The notes under the pieces are model-generated. The model worked only from the letters and a program-made list of their open reading frames with translations, ran no database searches and was not told the DNA's origin. A stretch of DNA of 7,708 nt. Source: Lachnospiraceae bacterium. GTDB taxonomy: Bacteria > Bacillota > Clostridia > Lachnospirales > Lachnospiraceae. The stretch is from contig JAAVAG010000172.1 of the NCBI GenBank assembly GCA_014804185.1, positions 1 through 7,708 of the forward strand, in the 5' to 3' direction. Numbering within the stretch: the stretch's first letter is position 1; the number at the start of each line of letters is the position of its first letter. The translations under genes and the position numbers were made by a program. Of this stretch, positions 1 through 6,019 are shown one piece after another.

Positions 1-976
1 GTTCCGATTCATAATAGCCTGCCGCATCCGAGCGGTAAGTATAGGAATTGCCCGACGGCTCCATCACATAGATATATGCGTCTGCGATCCCCGTATTATT
101 CGTATCATCCAGATCCGTATCCACCGCATAGATATATCCGCTGAGTTTCCGGTTTTGTTCCAGGTTCACACTGCGCTCATGATTTCCTCCGGTCAGGTTC
201 ATTTCTTCCGCATATTCTATGTAGCCGTCCGCCCCATAGCATACGGTATATGTGCCGGGAGCCATATGACCAGTCTCATAGACGCCTGCCTGATCCGTGT
301 AATATGAAACCGTATTCCCCGACCTGTCCGTCACGTTTATATATGCGCCCGCAATTCCGGTATCGCTTACCGCTCCATAGGCGTCCACCATATGGATCGT
401 CCCATAAAATCTCGGTTCAACCTCATCCCATCTGGAAATAACCTCTTCATAATGCGCTGCCAGAGCCTCCGCGGAATCCGTAGCTTCCAGGCCGCTTTCC
501 AGCGCTTCCACAGCGGACTCATAATCGCCCAGTCCCATATAGGCGTCCGCCAGTCCGATATAGGCCTTTTCCTCTTTCGGCTCTATGGCGATGGCCTCCT
601 GAAATGCCACAATGGCTTCTTCGTATTCCATATCATCCAGATATCTGTTGCCCGTGTTTAACTGTCCCATCACTTTCAGCTTATCCACGCCGCCCAGGGC
701 GACGAAAGAGATAACCAGCACGGTCAGCGCTGCCACGACAATTCCCGTTATCATCACGACTTTGGGCAATTTCTTTTTAGGCCTCAGCACCGGAGACGCA
801 GGTATTCCCTCCGGTTTTACAATAGCGGCCTGCGCTCCCGGCTGGCCCAATTTTTCACTCGGTTTTTCTGCCTGTCCCGGTTTCTCTGCCTGTCCCGCCT
901 GCTCCACGCGGGTTCCGCATTTGGCGCAAAAATTTGCGCCTGGTTTTAATTCACTTCCACATTTCGCACAAAACAT
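1..976 (-). CDS. Zinc-ribbon, single-TM, TPR and beta-sandwich repeat protein (3' end beyond window)
   Basis: The frame is open from an ATG at 974-976 to the window edge, giving 325 residues without a stop. Residues 3-20 hold two CxxC pairs (C3, C6, C17, C20), a short N-terminal zinc ribbon. A Lys/Pro/Gln/Ala-rich linker (about 24-70) contains a doubled GQAEKP unit. One hydrophobic segment follows a KKK stop (about 73-95). Residues about 104-172 resemble two TPR units (EEAIVAFQEAIAIEP; ESAVEALESGLEA). From about 190 there are two related beta-rich repeats about 88-89 residues apart, each with a TGIA-x-AYI core and a following tyrosine-rich DxAGxYE strand; they resemble carboxypeptidase-regulatory-like or Cna-B-like folds. 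The likely topology is zinc ribbon inside, TPR and beta repeats outside. GGGGA lies 6 nt before the ATG. It has its own promoter. The function is unknown; an envelope scaffold or sensor is a guess. The gene is certain, the domain names less so. Confidence 0.88.
   Translation of the reverse strand, partial: MFCAKCGSELKPGANFCAKCGTRVEQAGQAEKPGQAEKPSEKLGQPGAQAAIVKPEGIPASPVLRPKKKLPKVVMITGIVVAALTVLVISFVALGGVDKLKVMGQLNTGNRYLDDMEYEEAIVAFQEAIAIEPKEEKAYIGLADAYMGLGDYESAVEALESGLEATDSAEALAAHYEEVISRWDEVEPRFYGTIHMVDAYGAVSDTGIAGAYINVTDRSGNTVSYYTDQAGVYETGHMAPGTYTVCYGADGYIEYAEEMNLTGGNHERSVNLEQNRKLSGYIYAVDTDLDDTNNTGIADAYIYVMEPSGNSYTYRSDAAGYYESE
860..895 (-). repeat. 18-bp tandem duplication in the zinc-ribbon gene linker
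   Basis: Two adjacent 18-bp units (860-877 and 878-895) differ at one base (866 versus 884). In frame they encode GQAEKP twice, in the flexible linker between the zinc ribbon and the membrane segment. A multiple of three bases keeps the frame, so copy number could vary among strains without breaking the gene. Confidence 0.8.
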
Positions 977-1008
977 GTTTTCTCCCCACCCGTATATTCT
1001 GTCTGACT

Positions 1009-1022
1009 ACGTCAAAAGACGT
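1009..1022 (-). other. Small inverted repeat in the 5' leader of the zinc-ribbon gene
   Basis: ACGTC, four T (minus strand), GACGT forms a perfect 5-bp inverted repeat between the promoter and the ribosome binding site. It could be an operator half-site pair or a small leader hairpin. It is short enough to arise by chance. Confidence 0.3.
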
Positions 1023-1058
1023 TTGCCGATATATCAAAACAGCGACAATATATGTACG

Positions 1059-1087
1059 ATTATAACCCTTTTCCGGACATGGTTCAA
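1059..1087 (-). promoter_or_regulatory. Sigma-A-type promoter for the zinc-ribbon gene
   Basis: On the minus strand TTGAAC (1082-1087, four of six consensus bases) is followed by exactly 17 nt and a perfect TATAAT (1059-1064). Transcription should start near 1052 and leave a leader of about 75 nt before the ATG at 976. The promoter sits just after the terminator of the upstream sensor gene, so the zinc-ribbon gene is probably expressed independently. Confidence 0.78.
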
Positions 1088-1102
1088 CAGGATTCTGCAT
1101 AT

Positions 1103-1137
1103 TTTAAAACCCCGCCCTAAAAAGGCGGGGTTTTAAA
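1103..1137 (-). terminator. Rho-independent terminator after the GGDEF/EAL gene
   Basis: A perfect inverted repeat AAAACCCCGCC / GGCGGGGTTTT (1106-1116 and 1124-1134) surrounds a 7-nt loop. Three further A-T pairs extend the stem to 14 bp. The GC core followed by TTTT on the minus strand, starting a few bases after the TAA at 1140-1142, is classic for an intrinsic terminator. The symmetric A/T flanks mean it may also terminate plus-strand transcripts. It marks the 3' end of the transcript carrying the sensor. Confidence 0.9.
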
Positions 1138-1139
1138 TT

Positions 1140-4046
1140 TTATGGCAGCTTTTCGGCATAATCCGTCCTGCTGGGGCAATATTCCGGTTTGCCGAAATAA
1201 AGTCCCTGTACATAATCCACTCCCAGTTCGATGACTTTCTTCAGTTCGTCATCGTTTTCGATTCCCTCCGCAACCACGCGAAGCCCGTTGCTGTGGCAGT
1301 ATGTAATAATCCCGCGCAGATACTCCTGCGCAGTAATGTCTGTATGAATACCATTGATAATGCCGCCGTTAATTTTTACAAAATCAAGGCTCCTGTTCAT
1401 CATTACGTCGCTGTTGCTGTAACCTACGCCAAAGTCATCCAGCGCGATCTTCATATCGTTCTTCCTGCAGAACCTGCTCTTCTGATCCTCAATCTCTTTT
1501 TCAACTCTGGTGTTCTCTGTCAGCTCCACCACAACTCTGCTCAATTTTTGCCCATATCGTTTCTCCAGAATCTCAAAGTCTCCCTGGCTCAGACACTGAC
1601 CGGGAATGGAATTGAGGAACAGGCAGATATGCTCAGGAAGCTTCTGCACTTCAAAGAAATCCTGCAGAGTGCAGTTCCAGGTAAGCTTTTCCACCTGCCC
1701 GAGTTTGGACTGGCTCTCCGCCAGGCGAAGCAGTTCCGCCGCACCGGTTATCATATCGGACTCGGGCCGGATCAGCGCTTCATAGCCGTATACCGAACCG
1801 TCCGTCACGGAAACAATCGGCTGGTACGCATAGCGAACCGCATTGACCCGCAAAATGCGATTTAGTTCTCCCACACCTTTCATCAGAATATTATCTCTGT
1901 TATAACTCTCCCAGCTGAATTCCGTTATGCCTCCCCGGGCTTTTCTCTTGCTCTCATATTGCGCAAAATCAGCGCTTCTGGCCAGTTCGTCGTAAGAATC
2001 TCCGTCTCTGCCGTAAACGGCGATACCGCCCGAAGCGGATAAAATCATCTGTCCCTTATCCGCGACGCTGAGTTTATGCCGTGCAAAATTCTTATGCAGT
2101 TCAAATACCTCCTGCCGCAGAGTCTCCTCGTCCGCTCCCCAGAAAAATGCCATAAACTCATCGCCGGATCTTCTGGAGGAATAAAAGCATTGGCCTCCAT
2201 GCTGACTCAGGGCCTCCGCCATCAGACAGATATACTGATCTCCCATCTCATGTCCATAGCTGTCATTGACATATTTTAAATTATCCAGATCCCAGACAGC
2301 CATAATTCCCGGATTCGCCTGACCGTTTTCCATAAGGCGGGCCACAACACGGCGAAACGCACTTCTGTTGTACAGATTCGTCAACGGATCATAGTCCATC
2401 TCATGCCGGATTTTCTTTTTCTCGTTCACGGAATCCGTCACATTCTGAAAAATGCAGATCGTCTCTTTTTCCGTATCCTTCCGCATCAGACTGACATAAA
2501 TTTCTTCGCCGTCCGCCTGTGGCAGCAGATAAATATCGTTTTCTTCCTCCTCTTTCTTCATGCGCCGCCTCACCGGCTCTATCAGCCGTTCGGCGTCCTC
2601 TCTCCCCATATAGTTTTCTCCGCGCATCTCCTGCGGGAATCCGAACATTTCCGCCAGCTTTCCCGCAAAAAACACCCGATCCGCTTCTTTGTCATACTCA
2701 ATAATTCCCATGGACAAATTGGACATATGAATAATATCCGCGAGCCGCAGCCCCTCCCGGATTACTTTCTCGCTCTGTTTCTCCACAACCTCCGCCAGGC
2801 CGTCAAACTCATAGAGATTTGTGCGGGGCAGCTGCACGTGCCCAAAAGAAATGCTCTCCACTCCTTTCATCAGCACACGCAGGGGCTTTGTCATCCGTCC
2901 TGTGAGCATAAATGCGCACCAGATACCGAAGACCACGGATACGGTAAAGGCCAAAACCAAAGTGGTCACCAGGCTTCCCGAATATGCATGCAGAGTGGCA
3001 TTTCGTACAATCCCTCCCAAAAACCAGCGTTCACTTTCAAAAGGGGTATTGGAATCATACAGGCGCATGGGCGACACATAGACACTTGCGTCCGCCTCGC
3101 TAATCTGCCACAATCCCCCTTCTTTGGAATCTCCAGGCAGTTCCAGACAGGATCCGGAAGGGAAAACCGACCGGAAACCTCCTCCCTGAACAACGACCAC
3201 CTGCGCGTTCCCGTCCTCACCGCGTATCCCCACACAATAACTTGCCTCGCTGTCAATACCGATCTCCCTGCTGTCCAGACATTTGCGCAGACGATCCACG
3301 CTGATTCCTATGCCGATCACACCGATACAGTCATTCCATCCGTTTTTGATGGGCATCATGTATGTAATCATTTCCACATCATTATTTTTCAGCCGCAATG
3401 CTCCGCTGAAATGTCCCAGGTACCTGGCTTCCTCACCCGCATATGCACGGCCTGCTTCCAGGCTCTTCTGATACAATTCCTCCCCTTCCTCGGTAAGCGT
3501 AAGTTTCTCCGACCAGAGACTGTCCAGTGTCATCCCTGCCTGAAACATACTCTGGCTGGTTCCCGCCAGAACTGTTACATCCGTATTCTCATGAGAATCC
3601 TCATCCGGATTGATATCCCGCAGAAAAAGGGCTTCATGGCTCGCGGTCCCGTTTTCCAGAATGATAAAGCAGTCCGTCACATTCCGCGCCCTGAGCGCCT
3701 CCAGCACCAGCGGAAAACAATCGCTCAGAAAAGCCCTGCGAATCGATTCATTCTGAAAAAGCCGCCCGGCGGACGCTCCGCCGGCCGCCTGCACATATTC
3801 ATCCAGCAGCCCGCTGACATCGCTCTCATAACCACTCAGATCCGCCCACGACAACAGCAGGCTTTCCAGTTCGTCGCTTCTGGTTACCACCATATTTTGT
3901 AAAATTTTTTCCGTGCTGTCATCCAGCTTACCGGGTGTATCCGTCAGGGCAATGATGGCAATGAACGTAATCATCTGCAGCACAACGGCAAAGGTGATCG
4001 TACTCATGATCATGCTCTTCAGTTTTCTCTTTCCCGCTCTCTTCAT
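1140..4046 (-). CDS. Membrane sensor with PAS-like, GGDEF and EAL domains (c-di-GMP cyclase/phosphodiesterase)
   Basis: A 968-residue protein predicted to make and/or hydrolyse cyclic di-GMP at the inner face of the membrane. Order: TM1 (about 13-34); extracytoplasmic sensor of about 320 residues, probably Cache-like (MPIKNG...IGVIGIGISVDRL at 231-253); TM2 (about 358-381); HAMP-like linker (382-432); PAS-like domain (about 435-540); GGDEF domain (about 548-710); EAL domain (about 722-960). The cyclase part keeps DPLTNLYNR, DLDNLK (586-591) and NDSYGH, but the signature is SGDEF (627-631) and no RxxD inhibitory site is present. The EAL part keeps E756 and R760 (EALIR), N812, E841 (ELTE), D870/D871 (DDFG), K891, E927 and Q947, so phosphodiesterase activity is expected. 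VKIN replaces the usual KID. The start is preceded by a GGGACGG-like site. The gene lies 31 nt after a solute-binding lipoprotein gene, so the two are probably cotranscribed, and ends at a strong terminator. Which activity dominates cannot be read from sequence. Confidence 0.95.
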   Translation of the reverse strand: MKRAGKRKLKSMIMSTITFAVVLQMITFIAIIALTDTPGKLDDSTEKILQNMVVTRSDELESLLLSWADLSGYESDVSGLLDEYVQAAGGASAGRLFQNESIRRAFLSDCFPLVLEALRARNVTDCFIILENGTASHEALFLRDINPDEDSHENTDVTVLAGTSQSMFQAGMTLDSLWSEKLTLTEEGEELYQKSLEAGRAYAGEEARYLGHFSGALRLKNNDVEMITYMMPIKNGWNDCIGVIGIGISVDRLRKCLDSREIGIDSEASYCVGIRGEDGNAQVVVVQGGGFRSVFPSGSCLELPGDSKEGGLWQISEADASVYVSPMRLYDSNTPFESERWFLGGIVRNATLHAYSGSLVTTLVLAFTVSVVFGIWCAFMLTGRMTKPLRVLMKGVESISFGHVQLPRTNLYEFDGLAEVVEKQSEKVIREGLRLADIIHMSNLSMGIIEYDKEADRVFFAGKLAEMFGFPQEMRGENYMGREDAERLIEPVRRRMKKEEEENDIYLLPQADGEEIYVSLMRKDTEKETICIFQNVTDSVNEKKKIRHEMDYDPLTNLYNRSAFRRVVARLMENGQANPGIMAVWDLDNLKYVNDSYGHEMGDQYICLMAEALSQHGGQCFYSSRRSGDEFMAFFWGADEETLRQEVFELHKNFARHKLSVADKGQMILSASGGIAVYGRDGDSYDELARSADFAQYESKRKARGGITEFSWESYNRDNILMKGVGELNRILRVNAVRYAYQPIVSVTDGSVYGYEALIRPESDMITGAAELLRLAESQSKLGQVEKLTWNCTLQDFFEVQKLPEHICLFLNSIPGQCLSQGDFEILEKRYGQKLSRVVVELTENTRVEKEIEDQKSRFCRKNDMKIALDDFGVGYSNSDVMMNRSLDFVKINGGIINGIHTDITAQEYLRGIITYCHSNGLRVVAEGIENDDELKKVIELGVDYVQGLYFGKPEYCPSRTDYAEKLP

Positions 4047-4077
4047 AATTTCCGTCCCGCCCTGTCAGAGATTTCTG

Positions 4078-5511
4078 TTACTGGCCGCAAATGTCCTCCA
4101 TTTGTGACCGCGCCAGATCGTACCACTGATCAAAATATTCGTCGCTCAGATACTGCTTAAGCAGTCCTTCTGCTTCTTCCGAAGGCGCATTCAGCAGCGT
4201 CTCCCGGTCCGCCATGGCCTGATCTATCATAGAACCTGCCAGCAGCGTCCTCAGCGCAGATGCCCCTTCAAAACCGGCGGTAGTGTATGGTGTATTTTTT
4301 TCCAGTTCCTCAAACGAGCAGCGCAGAATATCCGCCTCCAGTCCCTCCTCAAAGCGCCCGGACGCCTCCTGATATTCCCGAAGCCGCACACTGCTGTTTG
4401 CCTCCTTTTTCACAGGCAGATAGCCGGACTGAAGCGCAAAATCCATATTTCTGTCCGTCTCTGTGAGCCAGCGCAGGAATACCACGCTGGCATATTCGCG
4501 CCTCTCCGTGGACTGTGTCACCGCCATGCTGGCTCCCTGCTGAACGATATAACCGTCACCGTCCGCAAACTTCGGCACTGGAAGCACCAGATAGTCGATG
4601 GCATATGTCTCCCCGTCTTTCGTCACCTCTTTCGGAAAATAGGCAGCGCTGGAAGTAGAACATATCTGGGCAATGATTTCTCCCAGCTTAATGTCGTCGG
4701 TACGGTATCTTCCCACATGCTTAAAGTACCCTTTCACATAGGGCACATAATAATTATCCCACAATTTCCTGGTTACATCTTTCTCAAAATGAAGCTCTGC
4801 CTTTCCGTCTTCCACGGTGTAGATTTCCTGCCCCAGCTGAGCGCTTCCCACAAACATATAATTGGCGAAAGCATCCCTGCCAAAGAAACTTTCCCCACCG
4901 CTCCAGTTATAATATTTTTCCGCCACAGCCGTCAGTCCCTCCATGGTGGACAGATCTTCTGTTGTTACATCACCCACATCGGCTGTAAATTCATCCCAGT
5001 CCGTCTTATTCAGAATCATAATCTCCGTGCTCTTGGCAACCGGAAACAGTTTCCACCCGCCGTCCTGTCCGAAATATCCCTCCTGCACGTAGGAATCCAC
5101 ATATTCGGCCTGCTCCTCTTCGGTCACATATTTTCCAAGATCAAGCAGAATTCCTTTCTCATCCAACATAACCGCATTGTCCAGATATGCCTGGAAGATA
5201 TCCGGCACTTCCTCCGCTCCCGCTCTCTGACTGACCGAATCATCCAGCGCCTGATACAGTTCGTTGACACTGTTTTTGCTCTCCGCCTCCACCCGGATCC
5301 CTTTTTCTTTGCCTGCCGTAGTGTTAAACTCATCCACCAGCCTGTCAAAGGCAATGGCCTGTGCTCCGTTGTAATAATGCCATATGGTGATCGTCTGAGG
5401 ATCTTTTGCGCTGAGCCCGTGGCTGTCGTCACCGCAGCCTCCCAAAATTACCGTCGCTGCCATCAGTCCCGCCGCCAGAACAAGACCTCTGATCCTCTTC
5501 TTATATATCAT
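4078..5511 (-). CDS. Extracellular solute-binding lipoprotein (family 1, sugar type)
   Basis: A 477-residue ligand-binding lipoprotein anchored outside the membrane. The N-terminus is a clean lipoprotein signal: positive MIYKKRIR, hydrophobic core, then lipobox LGGC with the lipidated Cys at residue 26. The mature protein starts its fold with TITIWHYYNG (about 40-49), typical of ABC carbohydrate-binding proteins of family 1, followed by AFDRLVDEFN, VPDIFQAYLD and later QQGASMAVTQ with the usual helical C-terminal lobe. The frame could be opened upstream to 5634, but that start would overlap the VanZ-like gene and bury the signal peptide, so the ATG at 5511 is chosen; AGGCGGA lies 6 nt before it. 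No permease or ATPase gene is in the window; the next gene, 31 nt on, is a membrane GGDEF/EAL sensor. A signalling role is therefore as likely as transport. The ligand is unknown; the adjacent fucose genes make a glycan fragment plausible. Confidence 0.93.
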   Translation of the reverse strand: MIYKKRIRGLVLAAGLMAATVILGGCGDDSHGLSAKDPQTITIWHYYNGAQAIAFDRLVDEFNTTAGKEKGIRVEAESKNSVNELYQALDDSVSQRAGAEEVPDIFQAYLDNAVMLDEKGILLDLGKYVTEEEQAEYVDSYVQEGYFGQDGGWKLFPVAKSTEIMILNKTDWDEFTADVGDVTTEDLSTMEGLTAVAEKYYNWSGGESFFGRDAFANYMFVGSAQLGQEIYTVEDGKAELHFEKDVTRKLWDNYYVPYVKGYFKHVGRYRTDDIKLGEIIAQICSTSSAAYFPKEVTKDGETYAIDYLVLPVPKFADGDGYIVQQGASMAVTQSTERREYASVVFLRWLTETDRNMDFALQSGYLPVKKEANSSVRLREYQEASGRFEEGLEADILRCSFEELEKNTPYTTAGFEGASALRTLLAGSMIDQAMADRETLLNAPSEEAEGLLKQYLSDEYFDQWYDLARSQMEDICGQ

Positions 5512-5517
5512 AGCAAA

Positions 5518-5524
5518 TCCGCCT
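5518..5524 (-). promoter_or_regulatory. Ribosome binding site deciding the lipoprotein start
   Basis: AGGCGGA sits 6 nt upstream of the ATG at 5511 and differs from AGGAGGA at one base. Together with the lipoprotein signal beginning at that ATG, it rules in this start over longer open-frame options further upstream. Confidence 0.75.
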
Positions 5525-5548
5525 TTCCGATTTCTCCCTTGTTTTGGA

Positions 5549-5575
5549 ATTGATGCTATAATTGATTTTATCAAT
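5549..5575. promoter_or_regulatory. ATTGAT/ATCAAT repeat cluster, candidate operator
   Basis: Three copies of the hexamer ATTGAT occur in 27 bp on the plus strand: direct copies at 5549-5554 and 5561-5566 (12 bp apart) and an inverted copy at 5570-5575. The last two form a perfect 15-bp palindrome with a 3-nt centre, ATTGATTTTATCAAT. It covers the predicted -10 element of the lipoprotein promoter, the usual position for a repressor site. It is AT-rich and has no T run in the right place, so it is not a convincing terminator. Its role as operator is inference. Confidence 0.42.
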
Positions 5576-5593
5576 AACCGAATCATTTTGCAA
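5565..5593 (-). promoter_or_regulatory. Possible sigma-A promoter for the lipoprotein and c-di-GMP sensor genes
   Basis: On the minus strand TTGCAA (5588-5593, four of six consensus) is followed by 17 nt and TAAAAT (5565-5570, five of six). The -35 lies in the last codons of the VanZ-like gene and transcription would begin near 5558, leaving a leader of about 47 nt. It would let the lipoprotein/sensor pair be expressed separately from the fucose genes. Read-through from upstream is still possible because no terminator is seen in the gap. Confidence 0.5.
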
Positions 5594-6011
5594 TAGCCTT
5601 TCTCCATCTCGCCACAGCAGCCGCTCCCGCCCATACGCCAAAAGTATTCAGCACGAGGTCATCCAATTCGGAATATCCCACGCCGAAAATGTACTGCAGC
5701 GTCTCGATCAACAGAGAAAACAGAAATCCGTACAGTACGATGTTCCAAAGTTTCCTTTCCTCCCGCATATATTTCAGATATGCGCCAAACGGGACAAACC
5801 ATATGATATTTCCCACAAACAGATAAATAAAACGAAACCAGTTTCCCTGCCTGATAAGCGGGATATATTCCACAAACAATCTCAGATTCAGATGACCGTT
5901 CTGCAGCAGTCCTCCTGCGGCAAACCCGCTGCGCAGCACCGTGATGCGCAGCACGACCGCCACATATATCCAGAATAGAACTGTCAGTAACCGTTTCCGC
6001 CTCCCGCACAT
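5583..6011 (-). CDS. VanZ-like family membrane protein
   Basis: A 142-residue integral membrane protein with about four hydrophobic segments (about 8-26, 58-79, 88-110 and 118-135). The VanZ-family pattern is clear: GN at 67-68 followed by FVPFG (72-76), then E103 and Q106 (IETLQYIFGVG), D117/D118 and N122 with G125 (DDLVLNTFGVWAG). The length is near that of small stand-alone VanZ-like proteins. VanZ itself gives low-level teicoplanin resistance, but most family members have no known function, so no resistance role is claimed. The ATG at 6011 is 8 nt after the fucosidase stop. The best ribosome binding site, GGAG (6023-6026), lies inside the last codons of the fucosidase gene about 11 nt from the ATG, suggesting translational coupling. 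Why it sits between a fucosidase and a binding protein is not explained by the sequence. Confidence 0.92.
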   Translation of the reverse strand: MCGRRKRLLTVLFWIYVAVVLRITVLRSGFAAGGLLQNGHLNLRLFVEYIPLIRQGNWFRFIYLFVGNIIWFVPFGAYLKYMREERKLWNIVLYGFLFSLLIETLQYIFGVGYSELDDLVLNTFGVWAGAAAVARWRKAIAK

Positions 6012-6019
6012 CTTCCACT

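Noticed and set aside
612..1136. 174-residue plus-strand open frame
   Set aside because: It overlaps the zinc-ribbon gene antisense and runs through the terminator; its Cys-Pro-Gly repeats are the reverse of the GQAEKP linker.
2403..3902. 499-residue plus-strand open frame
   Set aside because: It is fully antisense to the sensor gene, whose domains are clearly conserved; the translation is rich in His, Pro, Arg and Cys and shows no recognisable domain.
4047..4077. Small hairpin CAGA/TCTG in the lipoprotein-sensor gap as an attenuator
   Set aside because: Four base pairs without a T run is too weak; it is within chance expectation.
4717..5553. 278-residue plus-strand open frame
   Set aside because: It is antisense to the lipoprotein gene, has no recognisable motif and no convincing ribosome binding site; the lipoprotein frame carries the signal peptide and family motifs.
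5561..5575. Terminator between the VanZ-like and lipoprotein genes
   Set aside because: The palindrome is almost entirely A/T, only 6 bp per arm with a 3-nt loop, and lacks a following T run, so it is a better operator candidate.
5512..5634. N-terminal extension of the lipoprotein gene to 5634
   Set aside because: It would overlap the VanZ-like gene by about 50 nt and place 41 extra residues before a textbook lipoprotein signal; the ATG at 5511 has a good ribosome binding site.
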